Shown here: piece by piece, positions 37,320-46,035 of the stretch
Layout: every line of letters starts with the position of its first letter
How positions within the stretch are numbered: the first letter of the stretch is position 1
Assembly: GCF_003353425.1 (NCBI RefSeq)
Contig: NZ_QRAO01000001.1
Location: 1-64,000, forward strand
DNA: 64,000 nt
Direction: 5' to 3'
Origin: Marinirhabdus gelatinilytica
GTDB taxonomy: Bacteria > Bacteroidota > Bacteroidia > Flavobacteriales > Flavobacteriaceae
Notes under the pieces: generated by a model
The model's input: the letters and a program-made list of their open reading frames with translations, nothing else
What the model was told of the DNA's origin: nothing
Databases searched by the model: none
Position numbers and translations under genes: made by a program

Positions 37320-37343
37320 AATGTTAACGTAAGGTTAAAGCGC

Positions 37344-37351
37344 CAAATATA
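37344..37351 (-). promoter_or_regulatory. Putative -7 box of the ruvA-sprA unit
   Basis: TATATTTG on the minus strand, 24 bases before ruvA, fits TAnnTTTG. No good upstream TTG is visible at 19-21 bases, so the call is weak. Confidence 0.4.
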
Positions 37352-37403
37352 ATATAATTTATTCGCATTGGCACAGCCCATTTTTAGTAAAATAACGCGC
37401 GTT

Positions 37404-39701
37404 TTATTCTGGAATTTCCATCCCTTTGGCCCGCTTCTCTTTTTGCTGGGCATCTACCACTGCTACCGCAGCCATGTGTACGATTTCTTCCACGCTGGCG
37501 CCCAATTGAAGGATATGGACAGGTTTTTTCATCCCAAGCATAATGGGCCCAATGGACTCTACATTGTTCAATTCCTTGAGGAGTTTGTAGTTGCTGTTTG
37601 CTGAATCCAGATTTGGAAAAATCAATGCGTTCACCTTTTTTCCCGCTAATTTTGAGAAAGGGAACTTTTTCTGAAGCATTTGTGGGTTGAGTGCAAAATC
37701 TGTCTGTAACTCTCCATCCACGTGCATATCTGGATTGGTACGATGCAACAGGCTTACGGCCTCTCTTACCTTGGTGGCGTGGGGGTCTTTAGAGGAACCA
37801 AAGTTTGCATACGATATCATGGCGATAACAGGTGTAAGCCCAAACATTTTCATGGTGTAGTTGGTCATTTGAGCAATCTTGGCCAACTCTTTTGCTGTAG
37901 GGTCTATATTGATAGAGGTATCTGAAATAAAAATTGGACCTCGTTTTGTCAACATCAAGTTAGTAGTTGCCACTTTGTCCACTCCCTGAAATCTCCCCAC
38001 TGTTTCCAGCACAGGTCTAACCACCGATGGATACGCACGCGCATACCCCGAAATCATACAATCCACATCGCCTTCATTGAGCATCATGGCAGCAAAATAA
38101 TTTCGCTCCCGCATAAGGCCTTGGGCATCGTAAAGAGTGATTCCGCTCCTGCGGCGGTTTATCCAATGTTTTTCGGCGTAACGGTTTCGGGTGTCTTCCT
38201 GCTCATCGCTCTTTGGATCTATAATTTCAACATCGGCATCAAACTCCAATTGCTCCATGAGTTCTCTAATAACTCTCTCCCTACCCAACAACACTGGAAC
38301 ACCTATCCCCTCATCGTTTACAATTTGGGCAGCTTTAAGCACGTCCAGTTGATCTGCCTCGGCAAAAACTATACGCTTGGGTGCCATTTTAGCCCTGTTC
38401 AGCAACAGCCTAATAATCTTGTTATCACTACCCATACGTTCGTAAAGCTCATCCTCATATTTTTGCCAATCTGAAATGGGCTCCGTAGCTACGCCACTTT
38501 CCATAGCAGCTTTTGCAACTGCAGGAGGTACTTTTGCAATCAATCTAGGATCGAAAGGTTTGGGGATTATATAGTCCCTTCCAAAATTTAGCTTTGTTTC
38601 TCCATACGCAATATTAACCTGCTCTGGGACTGGCTCCTTGGCAAGCAGGGCAAGTGCTTGCACAGCGGCCATTTTCATAGGCTCGTTGATTTTTGAAGCC
38701 CTTACGTCCAGTGCTCCCCTAAAGATAAACGGGAAGCCCAGCACGTTATTTACTTGGTTAGGGTGGTCACTCCGGCCTGTCGCCATAATTATATCGTCCC
38801 TGGTATTTATGGCAAGTTCATATTCAATTTCTGGGTCTGGGTTTGCCATTGCAAAAACGATTGGGTCTTTTGCCATGGACATTAGCATAGCTGGGCTAAC
38901 AATATTTGCAATGGAAAGGCCTACAAAAACATCGGCATCTTTCAATGCTTCGTCTAGGGTATCTATTTTCCTTTCTGTTGCAAACTCAGCTTTTTCAGCA
39001 GATAGTGAATCACGATCTGCACGGATCACACCCTTGCTATCCAGCATTACAATGTTTTCTGCTTTCGCACCAAAGGATTTATAGAGTCTGGTACAGGAAA
39101 CTGCTGCTGCCCCTGCTCCGCTAATCACAATCTTAATCTCTGAAATGTTCTTTTTGGTCAATTCCAAGGCATTCAAAAGTGCCGCGGCCGAAATGATGGC
39201 CGTCCCGTGCTGGTCGTCGTGCATTACCGGAATATCAAGCTCTGCCTTAAGTCTTTGTTCTATTTCAAAAGCTTCAGGAGCCTTGATGTCCTCTAGGTTT
39301 ATTCCGCCAAAGGTTGGGGCAATGTTCTTTACGGTTTCTATAAATTCATCAACATTTTCAGTATTCACTTCAATATCAAAAACGTCAATATCTGCAAATA
39401 TCTTGAAGAGCAAGCCCTTTCCTTCCATAACGGGCTTGGAAGCCTCCGGACCTATATTACCCAATCCAAGGACAGCTGTACCATTGGAGATCACAGCCAC
39501 CAGGTTTCCTTTGTTGGTATATTTATAAACGTTGTTTACCTCTTTTTCAATTTCCAAACAAGGCTCTGCCACACCGGGGGAATAGGCCAGAGAGAGGTCC
39601 CGCTGTGAAGCATATTTTTTTGTGGGAACCACCTGTATCTTCCCAGGCCGGGGTTTTGCGTGGTACAACAATGCTTCCCTACGTTTGCTCTCTTTGCTCA
39701 T
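37404..39701 (-). CDS. maeB: NADP-dependent malic enzyme with phosphotransacetylase-like domain
   Basis: The 765-residue protein is the MaeB fusion. Residues ~1-430 are the malic enzyme, with SLAYSPGVAEPCL, VLGLGNIGPEASKPVMEGK, the metal site MHDDQHGTAI and the NAD(P) loop ISGAGAAAVSC. Residues ~430-765 are a phosphotransacetylase-like domain (RIVFAEADQLDVLKAAQIV, MISYANFGSS, LIFPNLDSANSNYKLL) known in MaeB as regulatory. It decarboxylates malate to pyruvate, making NADPH. It lies 84 bases upstream of ruvA with its own TACCTTTG box at 39720-39727. Confidence 0.96.
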   Translation of the reverse strand: MSKESKRREALLYHAKPRPGKIQVVPTKKYASQRDLSLAYSPGVAEPCLEIEKEVNNVYKYTNKGNLVAVISNGTAVLGLGNIGPEASKPVMEGKGLLFKIFADIDVFDIEVNTENVDEFIETVKNIAPTFGGINLEDIKAPEAFEIEQRLKAELDIPVMHDDQHGTAIISAAALLNALELTKKNISEIKIVISGAGAAAVSCTRLYKSFGAKAENIVMLDSKGVIRADRDSLSAEKAEFATERKIDTLDEALKDADVFVGLSIANIVSPAMLMSMAKDPIVFAMANPDPEIEYELAINTRDDIIMATGRSDHPNQVNNVLGFPFIFRGALDVRASKINEPMKMAAVQALALLAKEPVPEQVNIAYGETKLNFGRDYIIPKPFDPRLIAKVPPAVAKAAMESGVATEPISDWQKYEDELYERMGSDNKIIRLLLNRAKMAPKRIVFAEADQLDVLKAAQIVNDEGIGVPVLLGRERVIRELMEQLEFDADVEIIDPKSDEQEDTRNRYAEKHWINRRRSGITLYDAQGLMRERNYFAAMMLNEGDVDCMISGYARAYPSVVRPVLETVGRFQGVDKVATTNLMLTKRGPIFISDTSINIDPTAKELAKIAQMTNYTMKMFGLTPVIAMISYANFGSSKDPHATKVREAVSLLHRTNPDMHVDGELQTDFALNPQMLQKKFPFSKLAGKKVNALIFPNLDSANSNYKLLKELNNVESIGPIMLGMKKPVHILQLGASVEEIVHMAAVAVVDAQQKEKRAKGMEIPE

Positions 39702-39719
39702 ATATAAATTGATTTAATA

Positions 39720-39727
39720 CAAAGGTA
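39720..39727 (-). promoter_or_regulatory. Putative -7 box of maeB
   Basis: TACCTTTG on the minus strand, 18 bases upstream of the maeB start, fits TAnnTTTG. No clear TTG is seen at the expected distance. Confidence 0.35.
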
Positions 39728-39785
39728 AGGGAGTTCATTTGAATTTGATATCGAAATCGAAGCTGAAATCTTAAAGTCATATAGG

Positions 39786-39823
39786 GTATCCCTCACCCCA
39801 ACCCTCTCCCACTGAGAGGGAGT
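39786..39823. repeat. REP-like palindromic GC-rich element
   Basis: CCCTCTC (39802-39808) and GAGAGGG (39814-39820) flank a 5-base loop, preceded by CCCTCACCCCAACC. It lies in the gap after the queG stop and has no T tract, so it is not a standard terminator. The wording is that of a dispersed extragenic palindrome seen in many bacterial genomes; copy number here is unknown. Confidence 0.5.
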
Positions 39824-39835
39824 ACGATGTAGCTC

Positions 39836-40759
39836 TTATTTTTTTAGAAATTGAATATTTCGTTTTAAACCTTCAAATTTGGTACGCTTTACAGCACTTT
39901 TTTTGAAAATTTCGTTGAAAACTCCTTTTGTTATCTCCTCCCATTCCTTTTTACTTTTTGAGAGCAGTTCTGGGTGGGGGTTGAAGAGGGGTTCGTTGTG
40001 AGGCTTGCTGAAACGGTTCCACGGACATACATCCTGGCACACGTCGCATCCAAACATCCAGTCGTCCATTTGGTTACTATAACTGCTTGGGATCTGTTCC
40101 TTTAATTCTATTGTTGCGTAACTTATGCATTTACTGCCATCTACAACGTACGGCTGTACAATGGCTTGCGTAGGGCAGGCATCTATACAGGCGGTACACG
40201 AGCCGCAATGGTCCGTCACGGGCGTGTCGTATTCCAGCTCCAAGTCTACAATAAGCTCTGCAATAAAATAGAAAGAGCCTACTTTTTGTGTAAGTAAGTT
40301 ACTGTGCTTGCCTATCCATCCCAGTCCACTTTTGGCCGCCCAAGCTTTGTCCAACACGGGAGCACTATCTACAAAAGCGCGCCCGTGGACCTCGCCAATT
40401 TCAGATTGAATGAATCGCAACAACCCCTTCAACTTCTCCTTGATTACAAAATGATAATCTCTCCCATAGGCGTATTTAGAAATTTTATAAGAATCGTCCC
40501 TTTGTGTTTCTGAAGGATAGTAATTCAGCAATAAAGAAATCACACTTTTTGAGCCTTCCACCAGTTTTGTAGGGTCCAGCCGCTTGTCGAAATAGTTTTC
40601 CATATAACCCATCTCTCCATGCATATTGTTATTGAGCCATTTTTCAAGGCGCGGTGCTTCATCCTCTAAAAATTCAGCCTTGCTGATACCACAAGAGAGA
40701 AAGCCGAGGCGTTTGGCTTCAGTTTTTATGAGATTGGTATGGGCTTGTTTATGGTTTAT
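39836..40759 (-). CDS. queG: Epoxyqueuosine reductase QueG, apparently lacking a canonical start codon
   Basis: The C-terminal 262 residues (from ATG 40624) contain the QueG cobalamin and Fe-S core: [15 protein letters not shown]-like, [16 protein letters not shown], and two cluster motifs [12 protein letters not shown] and [11 protein letters not shown]. They catalyse the last step of queuosine synthesis in tRNA. The frame stays open upstream to 40777 and encodes the expected N-terminus ([20 protein letters not shown], then EAPRLEKWL) with no ATG, GTG or TTG. At the usual start position an ATA codon (40757-40759) opens a 307-codon protein of normal QueG length. Either AUA initiates, or a point change has removed the start, or there is an error in the sequence. 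Starting at 40624 would delete 45 conserved residues. Confidence 0.85.
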   Translation of the reverse strand: MNHKQAHTNLIKTEAKRLGFLSCGISKAEFLEDEAPRLEKWLNNNMHGEMGYMENYFDKRLDPTKLVEGSKSVISLLLNYYPSETQRDDSYKISKYAYGRDYHFVIKEKLKGLLRFIQSEIGEVHGRAFVDSAPVLDKAWAAKSGLGWIGKHSNLLTQKVGSFYFIAELIVDLELEYDTPVTDHCGSCTACIDACPTQAIVQPYVVDGSKCISYATIELKEQIPSSYSNQMDDWMFGCDVCQDVCPWNRFSKPHNEPLFNPHPELLSKSKKEWEEITKGVFNEIFKKSAVKRTKFEGLKRNIQFLKK

Positions 40760-40825
40760 AGGTTTGAGGTTTGTACCCTAATAAATATTGAGAATAAGGA
40801 TAAGAAGACCTTACTCAAATATAGT

Positions 40826-42163
40826 TCATCTCCTTTCAAACGTCAAGATAGCGTTTTTAGGCTTTAAAGTGATAAGTGGGTTAATTTCGATAGTGTCCTT
40901 TTTTTGTTGTATGCTGAAATTTTCGCACAATATCGCGATCGCCAGTACCATTTCATACATCGCAAAATTATTACCTATACACATACGCGGCCCGGCCCCA
41001 AAAGGATAATAATACGCAGCATAATCGCTATAATTCTTATTGGCAAATCTTTCAGGAATAAATTGCATCGGATTCTCCCAATGTGTTTCACTCTTATGGA
41101 TTTCATGGACAGCAAATAGCAGGCTTGTTCCTTTTTCAAGTTTCATTCCGTTGAATTCGTCTTCTTCAATATTTACACGGTCTATAAAATAGGCGGGTGG
41201 ATACAAGCGAAGGGACTCTTCAATAATGCGTGTCGTAACGGGAACGTTTCGTAGAAACTCCATTAAACTATCGGTTTCTACTTTTGCAGCTCGCACCTCC
41301 TCAACTATCTTTTGTTGGTAGTTTGGGTGTTTGGCAAGCAACTGGGAGGTGAAGGTTAATGCATTGCTTGTAGTCTCGTGTCCTGCAGTAAAGAGAATTA
41401 AAATTTCATCTATGAGTTGTTCCTCGTCCATGGCGTTGCCATCTTCGTATCTAGCATCCAGCAACATATCCAGCAAATCGTCTTCCCGTACTCTGCTACC
41501 CTTTCTGTCTATAACCAATTGTTTGAGAATTTCGCGTGCCTCTAACGTTAGGTTGAGGTTTTTTTGAAGTGTCCCGCTTATTTTAAACCACCAATGCAAA
41601 TAGGGTTGACGCAACTCACGTACCAGCATTTTTTGCGCTTCTTCGGTGATGTGCTGTAATCTTTTTACTTGTGAATCTGAAACGCCACCACTAAATAAGG
41701 ATTTTGCAACTACCTGAAATGCTAAATCGTTATACACCTTAAAGATTTCGAATGGCTTGCCTGTTTTAATTTTCTGCAATTCATCTGAAATTGTTTTTTG
41801 CATTGTATCCAGCAAATTTTCCAATTGCTTTTTGTGAAATGCGGGCTGGATAAGTTTTCGCTGTTGTTTCCACAGGGCACCTTCGGAAGTTAACAAACCC
41901 TTCCCGACGTATTTTGCTAGATCTTCGGTCTGTATTTTTGACTTGGTATAATTTCGCTGATTTTTCTGAAGCACATATTGTAAAAAACCTGCATCCCTAG
42001 AAAACACAACCGATTTGTCAAACCCAATCTTTAACCTAAACGTATCACCCAAGCGTTCAAAATTATTGTGATGGAACGGCAATGGATTCTTTAAAATTTC
42101 TAAAGAGTGTTTTAGAAATTTTATAAGGGGAACGGTAGGGATGTGGTTTTGATGGGTTGGCAC
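40826..42163 (-). CDS. Cytochrome P450
   Basis: The 445-residue protein shows all P450 marks: the I-helix oxygen-binding motif AGHETTSN, the K-helix EESLR, the PERF-type segment (FIPERFANKNYSDY) and the heme-thiolate loop FGAGPRMCIGNNFAMYE. There is no membrane anchor, so it is a soluble bacterial monooxygenase resembling CYP102-type heme domains and fatty-acid hydroxylases. No ferredoxin or reductase gene is adjacent, and the protein has no fused reductase. The substrate is unknown. It lies 99 bases downstream of ruvB on the same strand and 66 bases before the queG frame. Confidence 0.94.
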   Translation of the reverse strand: MPTHQNHIPTVPLIKFLKHSLEILKNPLPFHHNNFERLGDTFRLKIGFDKSVVFSRDAGFLQYVLQKNQRNYTKSKIQTEDLAKYVGKGLLTSEGALWKQQRKLIQPAFHKKQLENLLDTMQKTISDELQKIKTGKPFEIFKVYNDLAFQVVAKSLFSGGVSDSQVKRLQHITEEAQKMLVRELRQPYLHWWFKISGTLQKNLNLTLEAREILKQLVIDRKGSRVREDDLLDMLLDARYEDGNAMDEEQLIDEILILFTAGHETTSNALTFTSQLLAKHPNYQQKIVEEVRAAKVETDSLMEFLRNVPVTTRIIEESLRLYPPAYFIDRVNIEEDEFNGMKLEKGTSLLFAVHEIHKSETHWENPMQFIPERFANKNYSDYAAYYYPFGAGPRMCIGNNFAMYEMVLAIAILCENFSIQQKKDTIEINPLITLKPKNAILTFERR

Positions 42164-42262
42164 AATAGCGTGTAGCGTTTAATTATTCCTGAAATGTAAA
42201 GTTACGCAGAGGAACGTTGAGATCCACAGAGAGTTTGTGAAGGATTTGAAAATTATAATTGT

Positions 42263-43285
42263 TCAAAACAACCCACCCTGTGTAGGGCCTTTTAATTTCC
42301 CTAAATGCTTGTACGCAGCTTCAGTCACTTCGCGGCCTCTTGGGGTGCGCATGATAAAGCCCTGCTGGATAAGGAAGGGCTCGTAAACCTCTTCGATGGT
42401 TTCGGCACTTTCAGAAACGGCCGTTGCCAAGGTAGTAATCCCCACGGGCCCTCCTTTAAATTTTTCGATAATAGTGGTAAGTATCTTATTGTCCATCTCG
42501 TCCAACCCGTGCGCATCCACATTTAATTGTTGCAGGGCATATTTTGCAATCTTTATATCTATGTTTCCATCGCCTTTTATCTGTGCAAAATCCCGTACGC
42601 GACGTAATAGCGCATTGGCAATACGCGGCGTACCCCTGCTGCGTCCAGCAATCTCTATAGCCGCCTCCATGGTAATAGGCATGTTCAATATACCTGCGCT
42701 ACGCTGTACGATGGTAGTGAGCAAATCTGTTGTGTAGTATTGTAATCTGGAGGCTATCCCAAAACGAGCTCTCATAGGTGCAGTGAGCAATCCGGAACGT
42801 GTTGTGGCACCTACAAGCGTAAAAGGTTCCAGATTAATCTGGACTGTCCTTGCATTGGGACCGGACTCGATCATGATATCAATTTTGTAGTCTTCCATGG
42901 CTGAATACAGGTATTCCTCAACAATGGGGCTCAGGCGGTGAATTTCGTCAATGAACAACACATCCCTTTCGTCCAGGTTGGTCAATAATCCTGCAAGATC
43001 TCCAGGTTTGTCCAATACAGGGCCCGAGGTGACTTTTATATTAACGTCCAGCTCATTGGCAAGTATATGTGCCAGGGTGGTCTTTCCCAGTCCCGGAGGA
43101 CCGTGGAACAACGTATGGTCCAGGGCTTCGTCCCGCAGATTTGCTGCTTGCACGAACACCTGAAGGTTTTCTAAGGCTTGGTCCTGTCCCGTAAAGTCAT
43201 CGAAAGTGAGGGGCCGTAGTTTTTTTTCCAAGTCTATATCCTGTGGGGTAAGATTTTCGCCAGTGGGATCCAAATGTTCATTCAT
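42263..43285 (-). CDS. ruvB: Holliday junction branch migration helicase RuvB
   Basis: The 340-residue AAA+ ATPase matches Ruv[21 protein letters not shown] at the N-terminus, Walker [12 protein letters not shown], Walker [10 protein letters not shown], sensor [18 protein letters not shown], and the C-terminal winged helix with [17 protein letters not shown]. It drives branch migration with RuvA. A TATATTTG box ends only four bases before the ATG (43290-43297, minus), so transcription may start at or next to the start codon. Confidence 0.97.
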   Translation of the reverse strand: MNEHLDPTGENLTPQDIDLEKKLRPLTFDDFTGQDQALENLQVFVQAANLRDEALDHTLFHGPPGLGKTTLAHILANELDVNIKVTSGPVLDKPGDLAGLLTNLDERDVLFIDEIHRLSPIVEEYLYSAMEDYKIDIMIESGPNARTVQINLEPFTLVGATTRSGLLTAPMRARFGIASRLQYYTTDLLTTIVQRSAGILNMPITMEAAIEIAGRSRGTPRIANALLRRVRDFAQIKGDGNIDIKIAKYALQQLNVDAHGLDEMDNKILTTIIEKFKGGPVGITTLATAVSESAETIEEVYEPFLIQQGFIMRTPRGREVTEAAYKHLGKLKGPTQGGLF

Positions 43286-43289
43286 ACCA

Positions 43290-43297
43290 CAAATATA
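43290..43297 (-). promoter_or_regulatory. Putative -7 box abutting the ruvB start codon
   Basis: TATATTTG on the minus strand is followed by TGGT and then the ATG at 43285. If used, the ruvB mRNA would be essentially leaderless. No convincing TTG lies at 19-21 bases upstream. Confidence 0.35.
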
Positions 43298-43438
43298 ACT
43301 ATTTAAGTACCTATAGCTCGCTAAAGATTTAGAACAGCAAATATTCTAAACTGGCTTTTTTAAGCCTCTTTAACAAGAGATTACCAACCTTTTATGAAGG
43401 AATAAAGTCTTTAACAGGTATCTTTAAAAGAAAAAGTT

Positions 43439-43948
43439 ATGATAACACCAACACAAAAAGTACCCGATCTGAAACTCAATCTAATAAACGACACCCAATG
43501 GGAATTGCACAAACAGCATCCTGAAAAATACACACTATTGGTTTTTTATCGCGGGTATCATTGCCCCAAGTGTAAACAACAGTTGGAAGACCTAAAAACA
43601 CGATTGGATGAGTTTACCAAAAGAGGCATCAATGTTATAGGTATAAGTATGGATACTGAAGAACGAGCCAAAAAAACTGGAGAAGAGTGGGAAATCGAGG
43701 CAGTTCCCATTGGATATGGACTCACAAAAAAAGAAGCAACCTCTTGGGGGCTATTTTTATCAAACAGCATTTCTGAAAAGGAGCCTGAATTGTTTTCTGA
43801 ACCCGGACTATTTCTTGTAAAGCCAGACAACACTTTATATCTTTCCAGCTTACAGAGCATGCCGTTTGCGCGTCCACATTTTGAAGATCTATTGAAAGCC
43901 ATAGATTTTATTGAAGACAAAGATTATCCGCCAAGGGGTACCGCATAA
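43439..43948 (+). CDS. Peroxiredoxin-like (AhpC/TSA) family protein
   Basis: The 169-residue protein has a thioredoxin fold of the peroxiredoxin-like type. The active-site region is VFYRGYHCPKCKQQLEDL, with a CPKC pair near residues 41-44, followed by INVIGISMDTEERAKKT and FLVKPDNTLYLSSLQSMPF. There is no signal peptide, so it is cytoplasmic. It may reduce peroxides or act as a thiol oxidoreductase; the CxxC arrangement is nearer to thioredoxin-like chemistry than to classical 2-Cys peroxiredoxin. It stands alone between divergent ruvB and the convergent respiratory operon. Confidence 0.87.
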   Translation: MITPTQKVPDLKLNLINDTQWELHKQHPEKYTLLVFYRGYHCPKCKQQLEDLKTRLDEFTKRGINVIGISMDTEERAKKTGEEWEIEAVPIGYGLTKKEATSWGLFLSNSISEKEPELFSEPGLFLVKPDNTLYLSSLQSMPFARPHFEDLLKAIDFIEDKDYPPRGTA

Positions 43949-43973
43949 TAACTCTCACCGGCAAGAATGTGAC

Positions 43974-44002
43974 AAAAAAAGAACCGAATCAAAACGATTC
44001 GG
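43974..44002 (-). terminator. Minus-strand terminator downstream of the respiratory operon
   Basis: On the minus strand CCGAATC and GATTCGG (arms at 43996-44002 and 43984-43990) with a GTTTT loop are followed by seven Ts (43980-43974). It lies about 110 bases beyond the coxA terminator, so it may end a separate short transcript. Confidence 0.8.
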
Positions 44003-44110
44003 CTCTCCTTGTCAATACAGCTCCCCAGCCGATTGACCAAACTAGTATATGAGTTACTAATTTACAGACATTTACGCTAAAAATAAATACGTAGTTACAC
44101 GTAAATTCAA
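43974..44110 (-). ncRNA. Candidate small structured RNA
   Basis: Between two minus-strand terminators lies a ~110-base segment with no open frame of note. It holds a hairpin (GTCAAT 44011-44016 with ATTGAC 44032-44037, plus a short inner GGCT/AGCT stem over a GGGG loop) directly before the terminator at 43974-44002. Further upstream is a TACGT-N6-ACGTA inverted repeat near 44088-44103. Two successive hairpins ending in a T run suggest an independent small RNA. The 5' end is not defined; the feature may begin near 44035 or near 44100. Confidence 0.35.
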
Positions 44111-44114
44111 ACCA

Positions 44115-44155
44115 CAAAAAACCCTTCCTAAAAATTTTTTCAGGAAGGGTTTTTT
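44115..44155. terminator. Bidirectional terminator at the end of the act-cox operon
   Basis: ACCCTTCCT (44121-44129) pairs with AGGAAGGGT (44142-44150), extended by A/T runs on both sides. It gives U tracts in both directions and ends coxA on the minus strand. Confidence 0.92.
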
Positions 44156-44191
44156 AAGTTTTCGCAGGTTATATATGCCTGCGTAGGCATA

Positions 44192-46018
44192 TTAGTGGTT
44201 CAGCTCCTCTTCGTTATCTTTAATTGGTATGTGCTGTGGTATGTAATCCTGTCCAGGTATTACATAATCGGTTTCATCTTTGTTAAGCTTGCTATAATCA
44301 TACGCCCAACGGTGAACGTGTGGGATAGGACCATCCCAATTTCCGTGGATATGTTTTACCTCTGCTGTCCATTCCAACGTAGTGGATTTCCAAGGATTTT
44401 TTGGTCCTTTCTTTCCGTGGAACATAGAGTGGATAAAGTTGTACAAGAATACTAACTGTGCTGCAGCAGTGATAATTGCAAAAATTGTAATTACAACATT
44501 TACATCAGCTAGGTCATCAAAGTATGGAAATGCCGTGTTGGTGTAATAACGTCTTGGCAATCCAGCCATCCCAATAAAGTGCATTGGGAAGAAGACTCCG
44601 TAGGCTCCAATTACGGTTACCCAAAAGTGTACGTAACCAAGGTTTTTGTTCAGCATTCTTCCTTGGAACATTTTCGGGAACCAGTGGTACACCCCAGCGA
44701 ACAAACCATACAATGCCGATATACCCATTACCAAGTGGAAGTGGGCAACCACAAAATACGTGTCGTGCACATTGATATCCAATGCACTGTCCCCCAGGAT
44801 AATTCCTGTTAAACCACCTGTAATAAAAGTAGAAACAAATCCTATGGAAAAGAGCATACCTGTATTCATTTGCAGGTTACCCCTCCAAATGGTAGTGATC
44901 CAGTTGAATGATTTCACTGCAGAAGGAATTGCGATCAACAAAGTGGTAAATGTAAATACCGAACCTAGGAATGGGTTCATCCCTGAGATGAACATATGGT
45001 GTCCCCAAACAATGGTAGACAGAAATGCAATGGCCAAAATTGAAGCAACCATCGCTCTATATCCAAAAATTGGTTTACGGGCATTGGTAGCCATAATTTC
45101 AGAAACCATACCCATGGCAGGCAAGATCACAATATATACCTCTGGGTGTCCCAAGAACCAGAAAAGGTGCTCGAACAATACGGGAGAACCTCCTTGGTTG
45201 TGCAGTACTTCACCTGCTATATAAATATCTGAAAGAAAGAAAGAAGTGCCAAAACTTCTATCCATGATCAACATTAATGCTGCTGAAAACAATACCGGGA
45301 ACGAAACCACACCAATAATTGCAGTTACAAAAAAGGCCCAAATTGTTAGCGGAAGTCTTGTCATAGACATTCCTTTAGTACGTAAATTTAAAACTGTTAC
45401 AATATAGTTAAGGGACCCTAACAATGATGAAGCAATAAAGATGGCCATAGAAACCAACCAGAGCGTCATCCCTGCCCCCGAACCTGGTATTGCTTGTGGT
45501 AGCGCACTTAAGGGAGGATAGATGGTCCATCCTGCAGAGGCTGGTCCAGCTTCTACAAAAAGAGACATTACCATAATCACACTAGAAAGGAAAAATAACC
45601 AATAGGACACCATATTAAGGAATCCTGAAGCCATATCCCTTGCGCCAATTTGCAATGGAATCAACAAGTTACTGAAGGTACCACTCAATCCAGCGGTCAA
45701 TACGAAGAACACCATAATAGTCCCGTGTATCGTCACCAGTGCCAAATATACATTTGGATCCATTACTCCGCCTTCTCCCCATTTACCTAGTAAAACTTCA
45801 TAAATGGTAAATTCCTTGTCCGGCCACGCTAGTTGAAGCCTGAACAAAATAGACATTGCAATACCTATGATACCCATGAACAAACCTGTTATAAGGTATT
45901 GCTTGGAAATCATTTTATGGTCTTGACTAAATATATACTTAGTCAAAAAGGTCTCTTTGTGATGATGCCCGTGATCGTCGTGGTGATCTTCTACGTGCTC
46001 TATTGCGTGTGCTGACAT
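44192..46018 (-). CDS. Cytochrome c oxidase subunit I
   Basis: The 608-residue, twelve-helix protein has the heme-copper core: HGTIMVFFVLTAGLSG near the heme a ligand, the CuB/Tyr cross-link segment LFWFLGHPEVYIVILP, the second CuB pair VWGHHMF, and HDTYFVVAHFHLVMG with the heme a3 and heme a ligands. The HPEVY motif puts it in the A family, so it should pump protons. The N-terminus is rich in His and Asp (EDHHDDHGHHHKE). The start at 46018 is preferred over an ATG at 46084, which would lie inside coxB. It is the last gene of the act-cox operon. Confidence 0.96.
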   Translation of the reverse strand: MSAHAIEHVEDHHDDHGHHHKETFLTKYIFSQDHKMISKQYLITGLFMGIIGIAMSILFRLQLAWPDKEFTIYEVLLGKWGEGGVMDPNVYLALVTIHGTIMVFFVLTAGLSGTFSNLLIPLQIGARDMASGFLNMVSYWLFFLSSVIMVMSLFVEAGPASAGWTIYPPLSALPQAIPGSGAGMTLWLVSMAIFIASSLLGSLNYIVTVLNLRTKGMSMTRLPLTIWAFFVTAIIGVVSFPVLFSAALMLIMDRSFGTSFFLSDIYIAGEVLHNQGGSPVLFEHLFWFLGHPEVYIVILPAMGMVSEIMATNARKPIFGYRAMVASILAIAFLSTIVWGHHMFISGMNPFLGSVFTFTTLLIAIPSAVKSFNWITTIWRGNLQMNTGMLFSIGFVSTFITGGLTGIILGDSALDINVHDTYFVVAHFHLVMGISALYGLFAGVYHWFPKMFQGRMLNKNLGYVHFWVTVIGAYGVFFPMHFIGMAGLPRRYYTNTAFPYFDDLADVNVVITIFAIITAAAQLVFLYNFIHSMFHGKKGPKNPWKSTTLEWTAEVKHIHGNWDGPIPHVHRWAYDYSKLNKDETDYVIPGQDYIPQHIPIKDNEEELNH

Positions 46019-46035
46019 ATCTCTTAAGCTATTTT

